NCBI GenBank assembly: GCA_000711775.1
Contig: ARYC01000386.1
Location: forward strand, 93,685-157,684
Origin: Oxytricha trifallax
Lineage: Eukaryota > Ciliophora > Spirotrichea > Sporadotrichida > Oxytrichidae
Direction: 5' to 3'
DNA length: 64,000 nt
Notes under the pieces: generated by a model
The model's database searches: none
Seen by the model: the letters and a program-made list of their open reading frames with translations, nothing else
What the model was told of the DNA's origin: nothing
Translations under genes and position numbers: made by a program
Shown: positions 13,207 to 24,345 of the stretch, one piece after another
Layout of the letters: each line of letters begins with the position of its first letter
Numbering within the stretch: the first letter of the stretch is position 1

Positions 13207-13656
13207 TTTTCAATTAAATTTGACATCGCACTTAATAACATATAAAGAATATAAACATCTTTTATAAAATCTCAATCTTTGCTTAAAAATTCAACATTTT
13301 TTATAAAATATAATTCTATAAATTTTCAAATTTATAAGTTCTAATTTGAGAATAAAATAAAATAATTAAATATAGAATAGGAAAATTTATTTTGAGATTT
13401 CAATTCTTGCTTAGTTTAAATCTAACATACATGACAAAGTATAATTTTTTTATTTTATTTTTAAGATTGCAGACGATAAGATAAAGGAATTTTTCTTTTT
13501 CGAGTAAATATAGGGAATGTTTAGCGCTGAATATTTATTTTGGGGTATCGAATATTACTTTTATTTTTAAAACAATAAAAGTGGAAGAGATATATTAAAT
13601 TTAATAATAATTTAAGAAAAATATTATTTGTCTAATAGTAAATTTTATTGTATATT

Positions 13657-15417
13657 GGTTCTGACCAAGACCCCCCCCCCCCATAAAAATATGCGACCCT
13701 CCCCCCCCCTTCTTAATAAAATTTTTTATATTAAATGAAAAACACATTATTATGCTTTGAATCATGCTCTATCTTAAAAAAAGCTTACCCTGCGGGCAGC
13801 TGATGTTATTTATTAATTTTATTTAGCAATCTTCACTGCATCCGTCAACTTTTATTGATGCATACTTGTCTACGAAAACATTACAAATGCAATTTATTTT
13901 TGAGTTTCATTAATTTATTTTAATTATATCTATTAATGAACTTATACAATTTTTATTCTATTGACTTTACTCTTTTTTTCGTAATAAATTTACATAATTC
14001 TATACACTAATATGATAAACATTTTCACTTTTTTAAATATTTGACGACTCAGATCTTAATTTATTTATGAAATCAACTATAAACTTTATTAGTAAATTAA
14101 GAATGAAGATTGGAGATAGAGAATAATAAAATTTAGAATATTTTATTATTGGCGTCAATTATTAAAATTTTGGATAATTATTAAAACTATTTGCTTGAAA
14201 AATTGTCTCTATTTAAAATAAACTAATAAGGGTGCTTAAATTTGTTTTTAGCATAATTCTATTTAATTTACGCCAATATTAATTTAATTTTAATTTAATA
14301 ATTCTCAATCCCTAATCTTTATTCTTAATTTACTAATGGGTTTTTATTTAATTAAACAGTAACTAAATATCTTATTTGAATCATAATGATAATAAAGTAA
14401 ATTTATTATTTGATATTTTTATAAAGTAAATTTAATTATCCCTTAATTTAAAGGCTTATTATTTTATCATTAAGTTGTCAATTTCCCAAAACAGAAAATA
14501 AAATATTTAATACAATAGAGATTTAGCAAAATATGTTAGCTCAATATAGTTAAGTTTTTCAATTTTTATAAAAAAGATTTAAAATTCTCTCATTATCTTT
14601 CTAATTAATGATTAAAATCCTAATAAAAACAAGTAAGTTTATTTTAAAATTTACAGAACATTACATGTAAGTATTGAACAATATTATATTGATAACGCTA
14701 GCTTTTTTAAAAGTTTGAGCATTAACTCTTTTAAGATTTATAATTAATATTTTAAACTGTTTTTTCCCCAGATAAAATAAAGAGGGATTATATTTGTGAA
14801 ATTAGATGAAATTGTGTATAGACCCTAAAAAAAGAAATATATATAATTTTAAAAAAATGAATTTAATTCATGGCAAATTAATGGAAGTCATAAAATATCT
14901 GACTAAAAACACTAATGAATACATTGGATTAAAAATTAGAGACTTTCTTAAATAGTTTATCAAAACAATTACTCTTAAGTTTATAGTTGATTTCATAAAT
15001 AAATTAAGATCTGAGTCGTCAAATATTTAAAAAAGTAAAAATGTTTATCATATTAGTGTATAGAATTATGTAAATTTATTACGAAAAAAAGAGTAAAGTC
15101 AATAGAATAAAAATTGTATAAGTTCATTAATAGATATAATTAAAATAAATTAATGAAACTCAAAAATAAATTGCATTTGTAATGTTTTCGTAGACAAGTA
15201 TGCATCAATAAAAGTTGACGGATGCAGTGAAGATTGCTAAATAAAATTAATAAATAACATCAGCTGCCCGCAGGGTAAGCTTTTTTTAAGATAGAGCATG
15301 ATTCAAAGCATAATAATGTGTTTTTCATTTAATATAAAAAATTTTATTAAGAAGGGGGGGGGAGGGTCGCATATTATTTATGGGGGGAGGGGTTAGGGGG
15401 GGTCTTGGTCAGAAACA
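13657..15417. mobile_element. Foldback element, TGTTCTGACC family, copy 3 (largest)
   Basis: About 1.76 kb. The left tip GGTTCTGACCAAGAC plus a long C run pairs with the G-rich right tip ending GGTCAGAAACA. The arms pair over about 380-450 bp (for example GACGACTCAGATCTTAATTT at 14042 with its complement near 15005). TATATT lies at both outer borders. The central part (about 14090-14980) is mostly unpaired AT-rich sequence without a coding frame. Confidence 0.9.
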
Positions 15418-15700
15418 TATATTATTATTAGAACACATTTTAATTTTAAACTTTGTGGAATTTAATAAAATTTTTTAATTATTATTTAGCATAGGCACTA
15501 ATTTTTAAAGCTTTAAACATAATTTAATTTAGTAAACTTTTAATTTTAAATATGCCAAATAAATATTAAAGACAAAATTGCACATTACACATAGTAAATT
15601 TAAGATTTTAGTTTTATTTCATTAGAGCGTACAAAATAACTTCAGAATGAATATTTTACAGTTACAGAATAATTTTTTTTAAAAGATGGATTGTAAAAAT

Positions 15701-16033
15701 TCATAAATTATAATTATATAGTTATTTGCTGTTAGAGCTCATAAATTTACAAGTTTACTTAAATCTTTTGATCTTGATCTTCTATGGTATCTGCATATTT
15801 TCATGTTATATAATGAGCATTTTTAATGATTGTTTCCTCATTCTTTAACAATATAGTATCTCCATCTTCCTCTAATTTCTTCTTTAATTACAGTGCCAGC
15901 TTAAAGAGAACTTCTCTTCAGATCTGAGATGCTTCTCTGTAAACTCCATTCTAAGCATCATGGTTTCGATGATTTTCGATCGAGAGTATTCATTAAATAA
16001 AGAGGCTTAATCCACTTTCATCAATTTTATTAG
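15701..16033 (-). pseudogene. Coding-like fragment cut by a foldback insertion
   Basis: Reading TAA/TAG as Gln, the minus strand is open for 111 codons up to TGA at 15701-15703. It contains a charged stretch IETMMLRMEFTEKHLRSEEK. The open frame stops at the very edge of the foldback that starts at 16038, so an upstream part may have been displaced. No family recognised. It may be a gene fragment or an IES-interrupted exon. Confidence 0.35.
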
Positions 16034-16037
16034 TATA

Positions 16038-16614
16038 TGTTCCACCCGAGATTACCTACACCACCCCGCCCCCTCTCCCAACCATAAAATACCCCCATTT
16101 TATCATATTTGTATCTGCAGGATCTAAATTTATTTCCTTCTTGGCATCTTGACATCATACACCCTATTATATAAATAAAATTTCATAATACTTTTATAAT
16201 TTTTTTTCCATGTTAGTGCCTTATAGGAAATTAACTTTATGCTTTGACAAGTTTCATAATTTTAGTCAACCATTTTTACATGATCCCATAATAAAATACA
16301 ATTGAAAAAACATTTTAATTAAATAAAATTAGGATTTATGAATTCATTTCTAAATAATATTTATAGAGTATAATATACAATTGTTTTAAAAGATTTTTTA
16401 TCCCTTAAGTCATTTTCATCCGACATATTTCGAATAAATAGTCCGATTAAATTTTTAAGTTTCTAATTTTCTTTTATTTAAAAATATTATGGAAAATAGA
16501 TCTATCAAAATAGCAAAAATTAAAATTTAATAAATTAATCAGACTTTTTCTTCGAAATATGTCGGATAAAAATGATATAAGGGATAAAAAATCTTTTAAA
16601 ACAATTGTATATTA
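16038..16614. mobile_element. Foldback element, TGTTCTGACC family, one-armed copy 4
   Basis: The left tip TGTTCCACCCGAGATTACC and the C-rich segment resemble copies at 7737 and 19360. An inner palindrome pairs about 16370-16440 with about 16545-16612. The outer right arm is missing: the sequence switches directly into TBE-like element B at about 16615. The element was therefore truncated or replaced on its right side. Confidence 0.75.
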
Positions 16615-16629
16615 TAGCTTGTTTGCCCT

Positions 16630-16995
16630 TTACTTCTGAAGAGATGCTGTACCTTTTTTTGTGAATAATTTCTTTCAAGTAATCACCTTTAATTGTTGCA
16701 AGCATGCCAAAGATATAGTTTTTTTTTCAGGTAGTTTAATTGACAACTACTTCTTAGGAGGCAGATATTGCGAAACCTCTGGGTCATTATATAGCATCGT
16801 CATATAATTAAGCTTCTGAGATTTCTGGATAGTTTGGAGTCTCTGTAAACTTTACATCTTAAGTTTTCAATGCTTTCTTTTCTTCGCAGAGTATCGCACT
16901 TGGGAGTGGTGTTTTGGTACCTTCCATCATTGGCAGGAACAAACCAACTACATAAACAAAATTATTTGTTATATGACCTTACCATGTTTCCCCAG
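16630..16995 (-). pseudogene. TBE 22 kDa-type gene remnant (element B)
   Basis: The minus strand reads SAILCEEKKALKTQDVKFTE, then TPNYPEI and, in a shifted frame, IFGMLATIKGDYLKE. This aligns with the plus-strand remnant at 4220-4518 in element A. At least one frameshift or TGA separates the two blocks. Confidence 0.6.
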
Positions 16996-17236
16996 GTAGC
17001 GGTGTTAATACCCTTGCTTTAAATCTTTGAATCAATTATTGTACTTGCATTATTTTCATTGCAAAATTCATTGACTCCATTTTGTTTACAAATCTATCAA
17101 ATGATATTCAAATTTAAGTTTATTGATTTCAAATATATACCTTTGTAAAATTTACGATTAATACTGGTTTAATCTTGAGAAACTGATATTCAATTCTACT
17201 GCTTTAGTTTTATAATTTTAAATTTTTAATTGGTAT

Positions 17237-17345
17237 GTACTTAATTAGGAGCTTTTATTTATGCTAGTACTTAATTAGGAGCGCCCTAAATTCAATTACA
17301 AAATCAAATAATACCTACTTAAGCTGTAAGTACTTAATAAGGAGC
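17237..17345. repeat. Three copies of a TBE intergenic motif
   Basis: GTACTTAATTAGGAGC occurs at 17237-17252 and 17267-17282, and a variant (ATAAGG) at 17330-17345. They lie between the divergent 22 kDa-type and 57 kDa-type remnants of element B. Element A has the same motif at the same relative place (about 3734). Confidence 0.7.
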
Positions 17346-17389
17346 ACCTCCTAAATGTGCTATAATGAACTTATTATTGAAAGTAAAAA

Positions 17390-18770
17390 AGTTACTTTCT
17401 CACTCAGAAAAGAGCTGGATCGTCTACTAGCACTCATAATTCTTATCTTATACTCTAAATCTTAACTTGAAAATTATAGGCTTGCAAAGCTCTCATTTAA
17501 GCTCTCAGTTAAAGAGGCAGTATTTAATTTTAAATTAAAGTTTAATTATGAACGCTATAATTTTAAGAAAAACAACAGCACTTCCATCAAAATAAATGAT
17601 ATTTACATTTGGCAACAATAAAAATTAATAATAGATAATAAATGGCAAACAAGTGTGTGGGAGACAGAGAGGGAGAAATGTATAAATGAAATTCCTACAC
17701 AAACTGAAAAATTAGACGTATACTTTTGTAATAAGTTTTAGAGAGACTTAGCTCATAATTCTAGTTGGAATAGGTATATGAAAGTTATTCCTTCGAGTCC
17801 CACAGGCAGTATTCTCTTACAAGAGATTTATGGAAGCATCCTTTAAAGTTTACAAGAAAGATTTAGAATTTGAAATGCATGAAGAATTGAAATTTCTAAA
17901 CAAAAGAAAAGCAAGATGAGTTTCTCTTCGAAAGTGGCAGAGCTCGAACAAGCTAGTGAGACAGAATATGTGAAAAATAAAGCAACTTACAAGTATCCGA
18001 AATCATAAAGATTATGATAAATATTCAATACAAGAAAATACCGGTCCTTGCTTAAATTGACCTAGATACTTCTCTTTAAAGCTACCTAATATTAGAAGAC
18101 TCCTTTGATAATAAAATTATCAATGATCATCAATATACATACAAAGTGTATCTCTTCAATTATCTTTTAAGTGATGATAAATAATAGATGGAGTTTACAA
18201 TGAGTATCAAGTACTCACTCAAGCAAAGTTCAAAGAGTGAAATTACGTAGTCAAGTTGTTTGCTATTTTCTTTGCCAAAGATCATGCTGTTTAGCAGACT
18301 TTCACTCTGAGAAATGACCCTAAGAGATTTCATAACAGACTAAAGGAATTGTAAGTAGCTTGGATAAATATCAACTCAAATCATATAAGGTATTTTGGAG
18401 TTTCACAAGTTAGGTTTTGTTCATAGAAATTTGAAGACCGAAAATATTATGATAAACTTTTCACGAGTGTGAGAAGCAACAATCGATTTTAACAGAGCTA
18501 AAAAAAGTACGACACTATTCATTAGGAAATATATATGATACTCCTGAATTTTCACAGAGTGAGAAAATTAAAGTGATAGCAATGGGATATCTGGGCTCTT
18601 GCAATAATAATAATAGAAAGCGATATTTCAAAAAACGATACTTTAGCTGCAAGGGTGAGAGAGAATCAAGAAATATCTCAATAAAAATAAAATAAATAGA
18701 GAGGTCCCAAAGAACTTGCTTACTCAATTATTATCAAGCTAGTAGTTAAGAGAATTAATTAGCAATAGAA
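17390..18770 (+). pseudogene. TBE 57 kDa-type gene remnant with kinase motifs (element B)
   Basis: In the plus strand, FVHRNLKTENIMINFSRV (about 18415-18470) matches the kinase catalytic loop HRDLKxxN, with Asp replaced by Asn. IDFNRAKK (about 18485-18510) matches the DFG position. YDTPEFSQSEKIKVIAMGYLG (about 18535-18597) resembles the activation segment and following helix. TBE 57 kDa proteins are known to carry kinase-like domains. Frame changes between the blocks mark it as a pseudogene. Confidence 0.6.
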
Positions 18771-19359
18771 ACGTTAAAACATCAATTTTTAATTATAAAA
18801 CTCAGATAAATGCCACATGACTCTAAGCTTAAGTTTATGTGAAATATTTAAAAACTCGGCTGTTATACTGCTCAATTACTAATATTTAAGCTATAAATCC
18901 CTACATAAACTCTATCAAAGCCCTAATTAAGTATGCACGTATAATCTAATTTTTTCAATAAAAAACTTAATTAAATACCGAAAAGGTTTTGGGTTTGAAT
19001 ATATAATTAAAAATTATTTAGAATGCCCTAAAAAAATAAAAGTGAAATCTTATACTGTACTCTATGCAATGTGCAATTATGTCAAATTTATTTATAAAAC
19101 ATATTTTAAATTAAATTTACTTAATCAAATTATGAATATAATGCTTAACAAATACTCAAAATTTTCTGAAAATATTTTTTCTAAGAATTGATAGTGCAAT
19201 TTTTTATTGAATTTCTACATAATTTTCTATTTCTAATGTATTCTATTAATATTCTTTTGTTTTTAAATGGACATATGTCGAAGATATATTTTATCAAAGT
19301 TATAATAAAAATATATTATTTTCTATAAAATGAAAAAGTGTTTTCTTATCATCATTACA

Positions 19360-20279
19360 TGTTCCGACCGACAACCCCCACCCCACACCCCATCCCCCAT
19401 CCCACCTCCATAAAATACCCCATTTTAAATGAAAAAAGTTATCCCCAGAGTCTCAATCGACTTCCTTCTTGACTTCTCGAACACATAATAATTATATATT
19501 ATATAAAAATGTCTAAATTTTATTGAAATATCCATTTTATACTATTTACTATTATTTTTCATAATATTTATTTTTTTTTTATAAATTTGTATACATTAGG
19601 CAAATGTTTTTTTAGACATACTTTTCATTTTAAATGACTTGTATAGATTTTTATTAATATAAACTCTGAAAATATAAATAATAATTATGGAATATATTAA
19701 AATTTAAAAATTTTATTTTAAATTACTTTTATTTCCAAAAATCAACATTATTCGAACATATATCAAGAAATAGTCTTCACAAATTTTCACTTTTTCTTTA
19801 TTTGTATTAAACTTTTAACCGATTTATAATAAAAAAAAAAAAAAAATGAAAAATGGTGAGCACTATTTCTTGGAATATATGTCGAATAATGGTTGGATTT
19901 AATGAATAAAAGTAAATTAAATTAAAACCTTTTAAATTTGAATATATTCCATAATATTATAAATATTCCAGAAGTATATATAATAAAAAATCTAAACAAA
20001 TCATTTAAAATGAAAAGTATGTCTAAAAAAACATTTGCCTAATGTATACAAATTTATAAAAAAAAAATAAATATTATGAAAAATAATAGTAAATAGTATA
20101 AAATGGATATTTCAATAAAATTTAGACATTTTTATATAATATATAATTATTATGTGTTCGAGAAGTCAAGAAGGAAGTCGATTGAGACTCTGGGGATAAC
20201 TTTTTTCATTTAAAATGGGGTATTTTATGGAGGTGGGATGGGGGATGGGGTGTGGGGTGGGTGGTTGTCGGTCGGAACA
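19360..20279. mobile_element. Foldback element, TGTTCTGACC family, copy 5
   Basis: Near-perfect 920-bp palindrome with ends TGTTCCGACCGACAACC and the complement. ATTACA flanks both sides (19354-19359 and 20280-20285), a clean 6-bp duplication. A C-rich tip on the left (CCCCACCCCACACCCC region) is mirrored by a G-rich tip on the right. The turn is near 19830, where an A-run sits. Confidence 0.93.
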
Positions 20280-21075
20280 ATTACATAATAAAAAAAATTA
20301 TTATTTTTGATATTATATTTGTAGAAATGAAAAGCATTTCTAAATAACACGACTTATTTTTTTTTCTATATCTTTGAAAGTTAAAAAGGTCTAAGTATCA
20401 TTTTTCAATTATAATTTTTAAATTATAATTAATTAATTAGGAAAAAAAAAATCAATAATATTTTAATAAGGCATCCAAAAATATACCAATTTCTCTTAGA
20501 TATAATTATTTTAAAATGAGTAAATTTATTTAATTGGATTGTTTTTTACAAATTTTCCAGATTTTAAAATAGGAAAATTCATTAAAAAAATATAATGCTA
20601 AAACGATCTCATCTCATTTTCTGTAATAAGTTAGGATGAATTATTCTTGATTCTAAATAATTTGTAGGCTATAAATGCAGAAAAAAATGAGATTAAAGCT
20701 AATCTTCAAATGCTTGCTGAATATTAAGAATTATTAAAAGAAGGCAAATAATGTATTATAAATTAACAAATAATTTTAAGGATGTGATAAAAATGGTTAA
20801 AATCTCTAATTTTAAATAATCTGCTCTGTTCCCTCAATTATTTTTGAGGAGGCAATATTAGTACTTTTAATTATTTTTTTCACTATTAAGTCCATAAATC
20901 TTCAAAAATTTATTAATATATTCAAATTTAAGGGTCAATAAACATAATTTCTAAATTAAAATATATTGGTACTGATTGATGTCGATATAGTTAAAATTAT
21001 TAAAGTTTTTTCAGTAAATTTTTTAATTTTTGTTAATTTGATTTAAAAATTAAAATCTTTTATATTGAATTAATA
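20280..21075. other. AT-rich spacer
   Basis: Nothing recognisable. It separates a foldback element from the second TA-flanked MITE. Confidence 0.5.
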
Positions 21076-21491
21076 TTGTAGGAATACATTCGATTTGGGA
21101 AAATGAATTAAAATTAAATTAATTAAATATTAAAATCATGGCAGTTATCAAAACCAAAGTGACTCAAAATTCAAAAATAAATGGATTCTACGGAAGATCC
21201 CGCAATTTAAGCAGAACTTTACTATTGGCAATATTCCGAAATCATACAAGGAAGAGAAATATTTTGATTTTGAGCTAACTCCAAAAAATAGTATAATGGG
21301 TTTTTCTCGCTTGAGCGATGAGATAAATTCATTATAGCAATAACAACCACCGTCTCATTTTTAATGCGCTATCCAGAGAGTATAATATTGTCATGGTTTG
21401 CAGACATTTTCCTAAAACATAACTTAAGGTAATTAATAATTAATTAATTTTAATTTTAATTCATTTTCCCAAATCGAATGTATTCCTACAA
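21076..21491. mobile_element. TA-flanked MITE, copy B
   Basis: Same tips as copy A (TTGTAGGAATACATTCGATT and complement), with TA at 21074-21075 and 21492-21493. The length is equal to copy A. The interior begins an open frame, MAVIKTKVTQNSKINGFYGR, from 21138, which in copy A is interrupted by TGA. The core contains GGGTTTTTCTCGCTTG, conserved in both copies. Confidence 0.9.
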
Positions 21492-21599
21492 TATTTATAA
21501 ATTTTTCTCAAGAAAGTGAAATACCCTAATTTCATTCAAAATCCCATAGTCCCTTAATGAGGTTTATAAGACCATTAGTTATAGGACAAAGTCGGGTCT

Positions 21600-22350
21600 T
21601 AATGAGATTAGTAAAGAAAACTCAGATTTTCAAATTAATTTAATGAATTTTAATGATTATTAGTTTACTTAAATCAAGAAAAATTATTTTATTGTCATTC
21701 TGGTATTTCTGAATACTTCTGTTTTAAGTGGTTCAAGCATGCCTTCTAATTATTTCGGAAGATTGTTAGACTTTCACTTTAACCATATCAACTATCTTTA
21801 TATTTCTTCAGCTACATCTAATTGCTTAGAAGCTTCTAAGCCATACTAATTGATTATTTCGAGAAATTGCTGAGATAATGTTCTTTTTATACATCTTAAT
21901 CTTTGCTGAGAAAGTGTAAGTCTTCATGCAAGTTGTGAATTTGTTCCTTCCATCCATTTTTTTATGTTTAATATTTTTCTTGGCCATGTCGGTGTGCACC
22001 AATTCAAGGTGTATCTTTAAACTTTTTCCTGTTCAGAAAAAATTCTAGCAGTCTTGGGATTCAAATTTTCTCATTTTTAAATTGGCAGCTTTTCCTTTAA
22101 TTCCTCAACAATTTCAATTAGAGACTATTTCCATATCTACTTTCTCTTTATTTTTTAAAACTTCAACGACATTAGGCTCTGCTTCAAACTAAAATACCTC
22201 CCTTCCAATGAAAATAACTTTTGCCTTCCTGGTAGATCCAAAGTTAAGGTATGATCACTCTGTTCTTAGAAAAACACATTTAAGATTTAAGTTATCCGCC
22301 TTACATAATTTCAAATTAAATTTTATTATAATGCTCTTATGACCATGCAA
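21600..22350 (-). pseudogene. TBE 57 kDa-type gene remnant (element C)
   Basis: Minus-strand coding character (Lys/Glu-rich when TAA/TAG read as Gln) adjoins the left inverted end, the position of the 57 kDa-type gene in elements A and B. I see no intact frame or kinase motif, so the call is mainly positional. Confidence 0.35.
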
Positions 22351-22879
22351 ATTTTGTGAGTTTGTTAACAATAGTAAGCATAGTAATAATGGTCGATTCT
22401 TTGATGTTAAAGATTAAATTTATCTTAATTTATTGCTAAAATTTTCTTATTTCTTCCTTAATATTTAAATATTGAAGAAAAAAATTAATTCAGGTTGGTA
22501 CTGGTACCAAATAATTTTTGAGGTTTGTTCATTTATAATCTCATTAGTTTAAAACTAGGTGCAATTTAAGTTTTGGTAATAATAAATTGCCACCAATTTA
22601 AATTAAACTGATTTGATACTAGCAATAATTAAATTAAAAAGAACTTAGTAATAACTTAAATGAAATAATTTATAAAATTAGGCTCATATTTAAGTTTGTT
22701 ATAGCTTTTGCCAAATTGCCCTCTTATAAGATGCCTATATTTAATACTAAGAATTTATAAGCTCGAGTCTAGAACTTTTTATATTGAAATTTAAATTCAA
22801 TAACAAGTGGAAAAACAAGAATGGAATTTGTACTACAATGTATAAAATTTGAAAATTAAGAAAAGTTCACAAATTATCA

Positions 22880-23310
22880 AGCAAGGAAGATTTCAATCTA
22901 TATCTTTTCATTCAACATGAGAACATGCAATATATACCTAATAATATACTATAGTGGGATTATCCCTTCTAAAGATTTAAGATAATAAGATTTCATTCTT
23001 AATGAAAAAGAAGACTCTGTGATGAGAAGAATGCCTTCGAAAACAATAAAATTAAGATAGAAAAAGTAAACTACCTTTATCCATTTATTAATTTCTACAA
23101 GGATGCGATGAAATATGAAGAGTTAGCAGGCTATTTTCTATTATAAACAACTTTCGAATAAGCTTCCTTAAAGGAGCTTTTTCTTCAGTCTTCTTGGCAC
23201 TATTTATCTGAGAAAAATTATTGAAAAAGCTAAAAAAAAGCGCTAATCTAATACAACTGAAGATTAAAGAAGCAGGGAATACCATTAAGCAAGACCTGGC
23301 TCGCTAAATT
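22880..23310 (+). pseudogene. TBE 22 kDa-type gene remnant (element C)
   Basis: The plus strand reads INFYKDAMKYEELAGYFLLQ, followed after about 50 codons by IKEAGN. In element A the matching block is VIYLYNDVLSDPYVALYLLS followed by KKEAGT. Similarity is weak but collinear, and its place between the other two remnants fits. Confidence 0.45.
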
Positions 23311-23689
23311 TAAGAAGCATTAATTCATCTCTTAGTAATCTTTAATTCTTAACTTTATAGGGAAACCTGGAATTGTTAAATTCTTAATGGAAGAACATGC
23401 CAAGTTTAACACAGACAGAAAATTATAGACTTTTCATGAAGTGAGCAAGAGACTTTATAAAATGTTTAAAAGTTAAATGAAATTAATATAAATGCAGGAG
23501 CTGGCAATAAAAAAGAAGAAATATGGGCTAAATCAAGGCATAGAGGGAAAAAAGAATGATAACACGAATCCTATTAAGAGCAAATTTAATTTGGTGTTTT
23601 ATTCATACCTTAAATCTACAACTTCTTTATATACATTCATTCTTCCATCTATGGCACAAACTATTGTATTATCTACCCTCACTCTATTA

Positions 23690-24280
23690 CAGCTGCTTTG
23701 AATCTAGTCTATTGTATAGATGGTAAAGCAGCAGTTTGATGCTATGAGTCTTAATTTATCTCTAATAGAATTTGATTCCATTTAACTGTGTGCAATAAAA
23801 AATAGAAGGTGTTTTTCGGTCTTCATAAGCTTTCTCAGACCCCTTAATCTTATGAACAGAAAGATTATGAATAAACAAGATGATCTTTTACTTGCTTGTT
23901 CTTATCTCCTAGCATATGTAAGAAACTCTATGTACTACTCTAGCTTTATAGAGGTTGGATGAGTAGAATAATTTTTTAAGCCAGAATCTTCACTAATAAT
24001 AGCTAAAGTAGCATGGGTTTTAACCTTTACTTTCTAGTTTGATGCATCTATGTTATAATAAAATTTTTGAAAAATAAGTAGAATTTAATGTGAAATAAAG
24101 AATTTGAATTTAATGGTCTAAAAATGAATTTAGTCAAATTACTTTAAATGGGTCCATTCAAAAATATGGAGATTTGATTGAGAGATATATCAATAAGCTT
24201 TATATGAAAAACCCCAAGATATTTTGACTCTCTCAACCTAATTTATATCTGCAAAATTAAACAATTTTGAAGTCATTACA
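23690..24280 (-). pseudogene. TBE transposase remnant (element C)
   Basis: The minus strand has NQKVKVKTHATLAIISEDSG, HPTSIKLEQYIEFL, LFIHNLSVHKIKGSEKAYED and LNGIKFYQ, then KLLLYHL. These align with element D (DQKVKVQTMAILGGISEDAG, HPRSIKTEQYIQFL, LFVDNLSVHKTKETRKSYEQ, FNGIEFYW). The second catalytic Asp is His and the final Glu is Lys, so the enzyme is dead. The N-terminal part is missing or unreadable. Confidence 0.75.
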
Positions 24281-24345
24281 TTGAAAACTTGACCTCCTCG
24301 AAGCTCAATGAGCTTATAAGCCCTCTTAATACCCATTTATGTATA

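Larger units (their letters stand above)
16615..18997. mobile_element. TBE-like transposon B (5' truncated)
   Basis: Holds a 22 kDa-type remnant on the minus strand and a 57 kDa-type kinase remnant on the plus strand, the mirror layout of element A. The right end, read on the minus strand, begins CAAACCCAAAACC, a decayed C4A4 tip. Just inside it, 18853-18990 matches 5701-5850 of element A. The transposase portion and left inverted end are absent. Confidence 0.75.
21537..24345. mobile_element. TBE-like transposon C (decayed)
   Basis: The left end is a degenerate TBE tip, CAAAATCCCATAGTCCC, followed by TTAATGAGGTTTATAAG, identical to the sequence behind the tip of element D (62905-62921). ATT (21534-21536) fits the ANT target used by TBEs. 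The order inside is 57 kDa-type (-), 22 kDa-type (+), transposase (-), as in element A. The right border is uncertain; a weak inverted match CTTATAAGCCCTCTTAA lies at about 24313. Confidence 0.75.
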
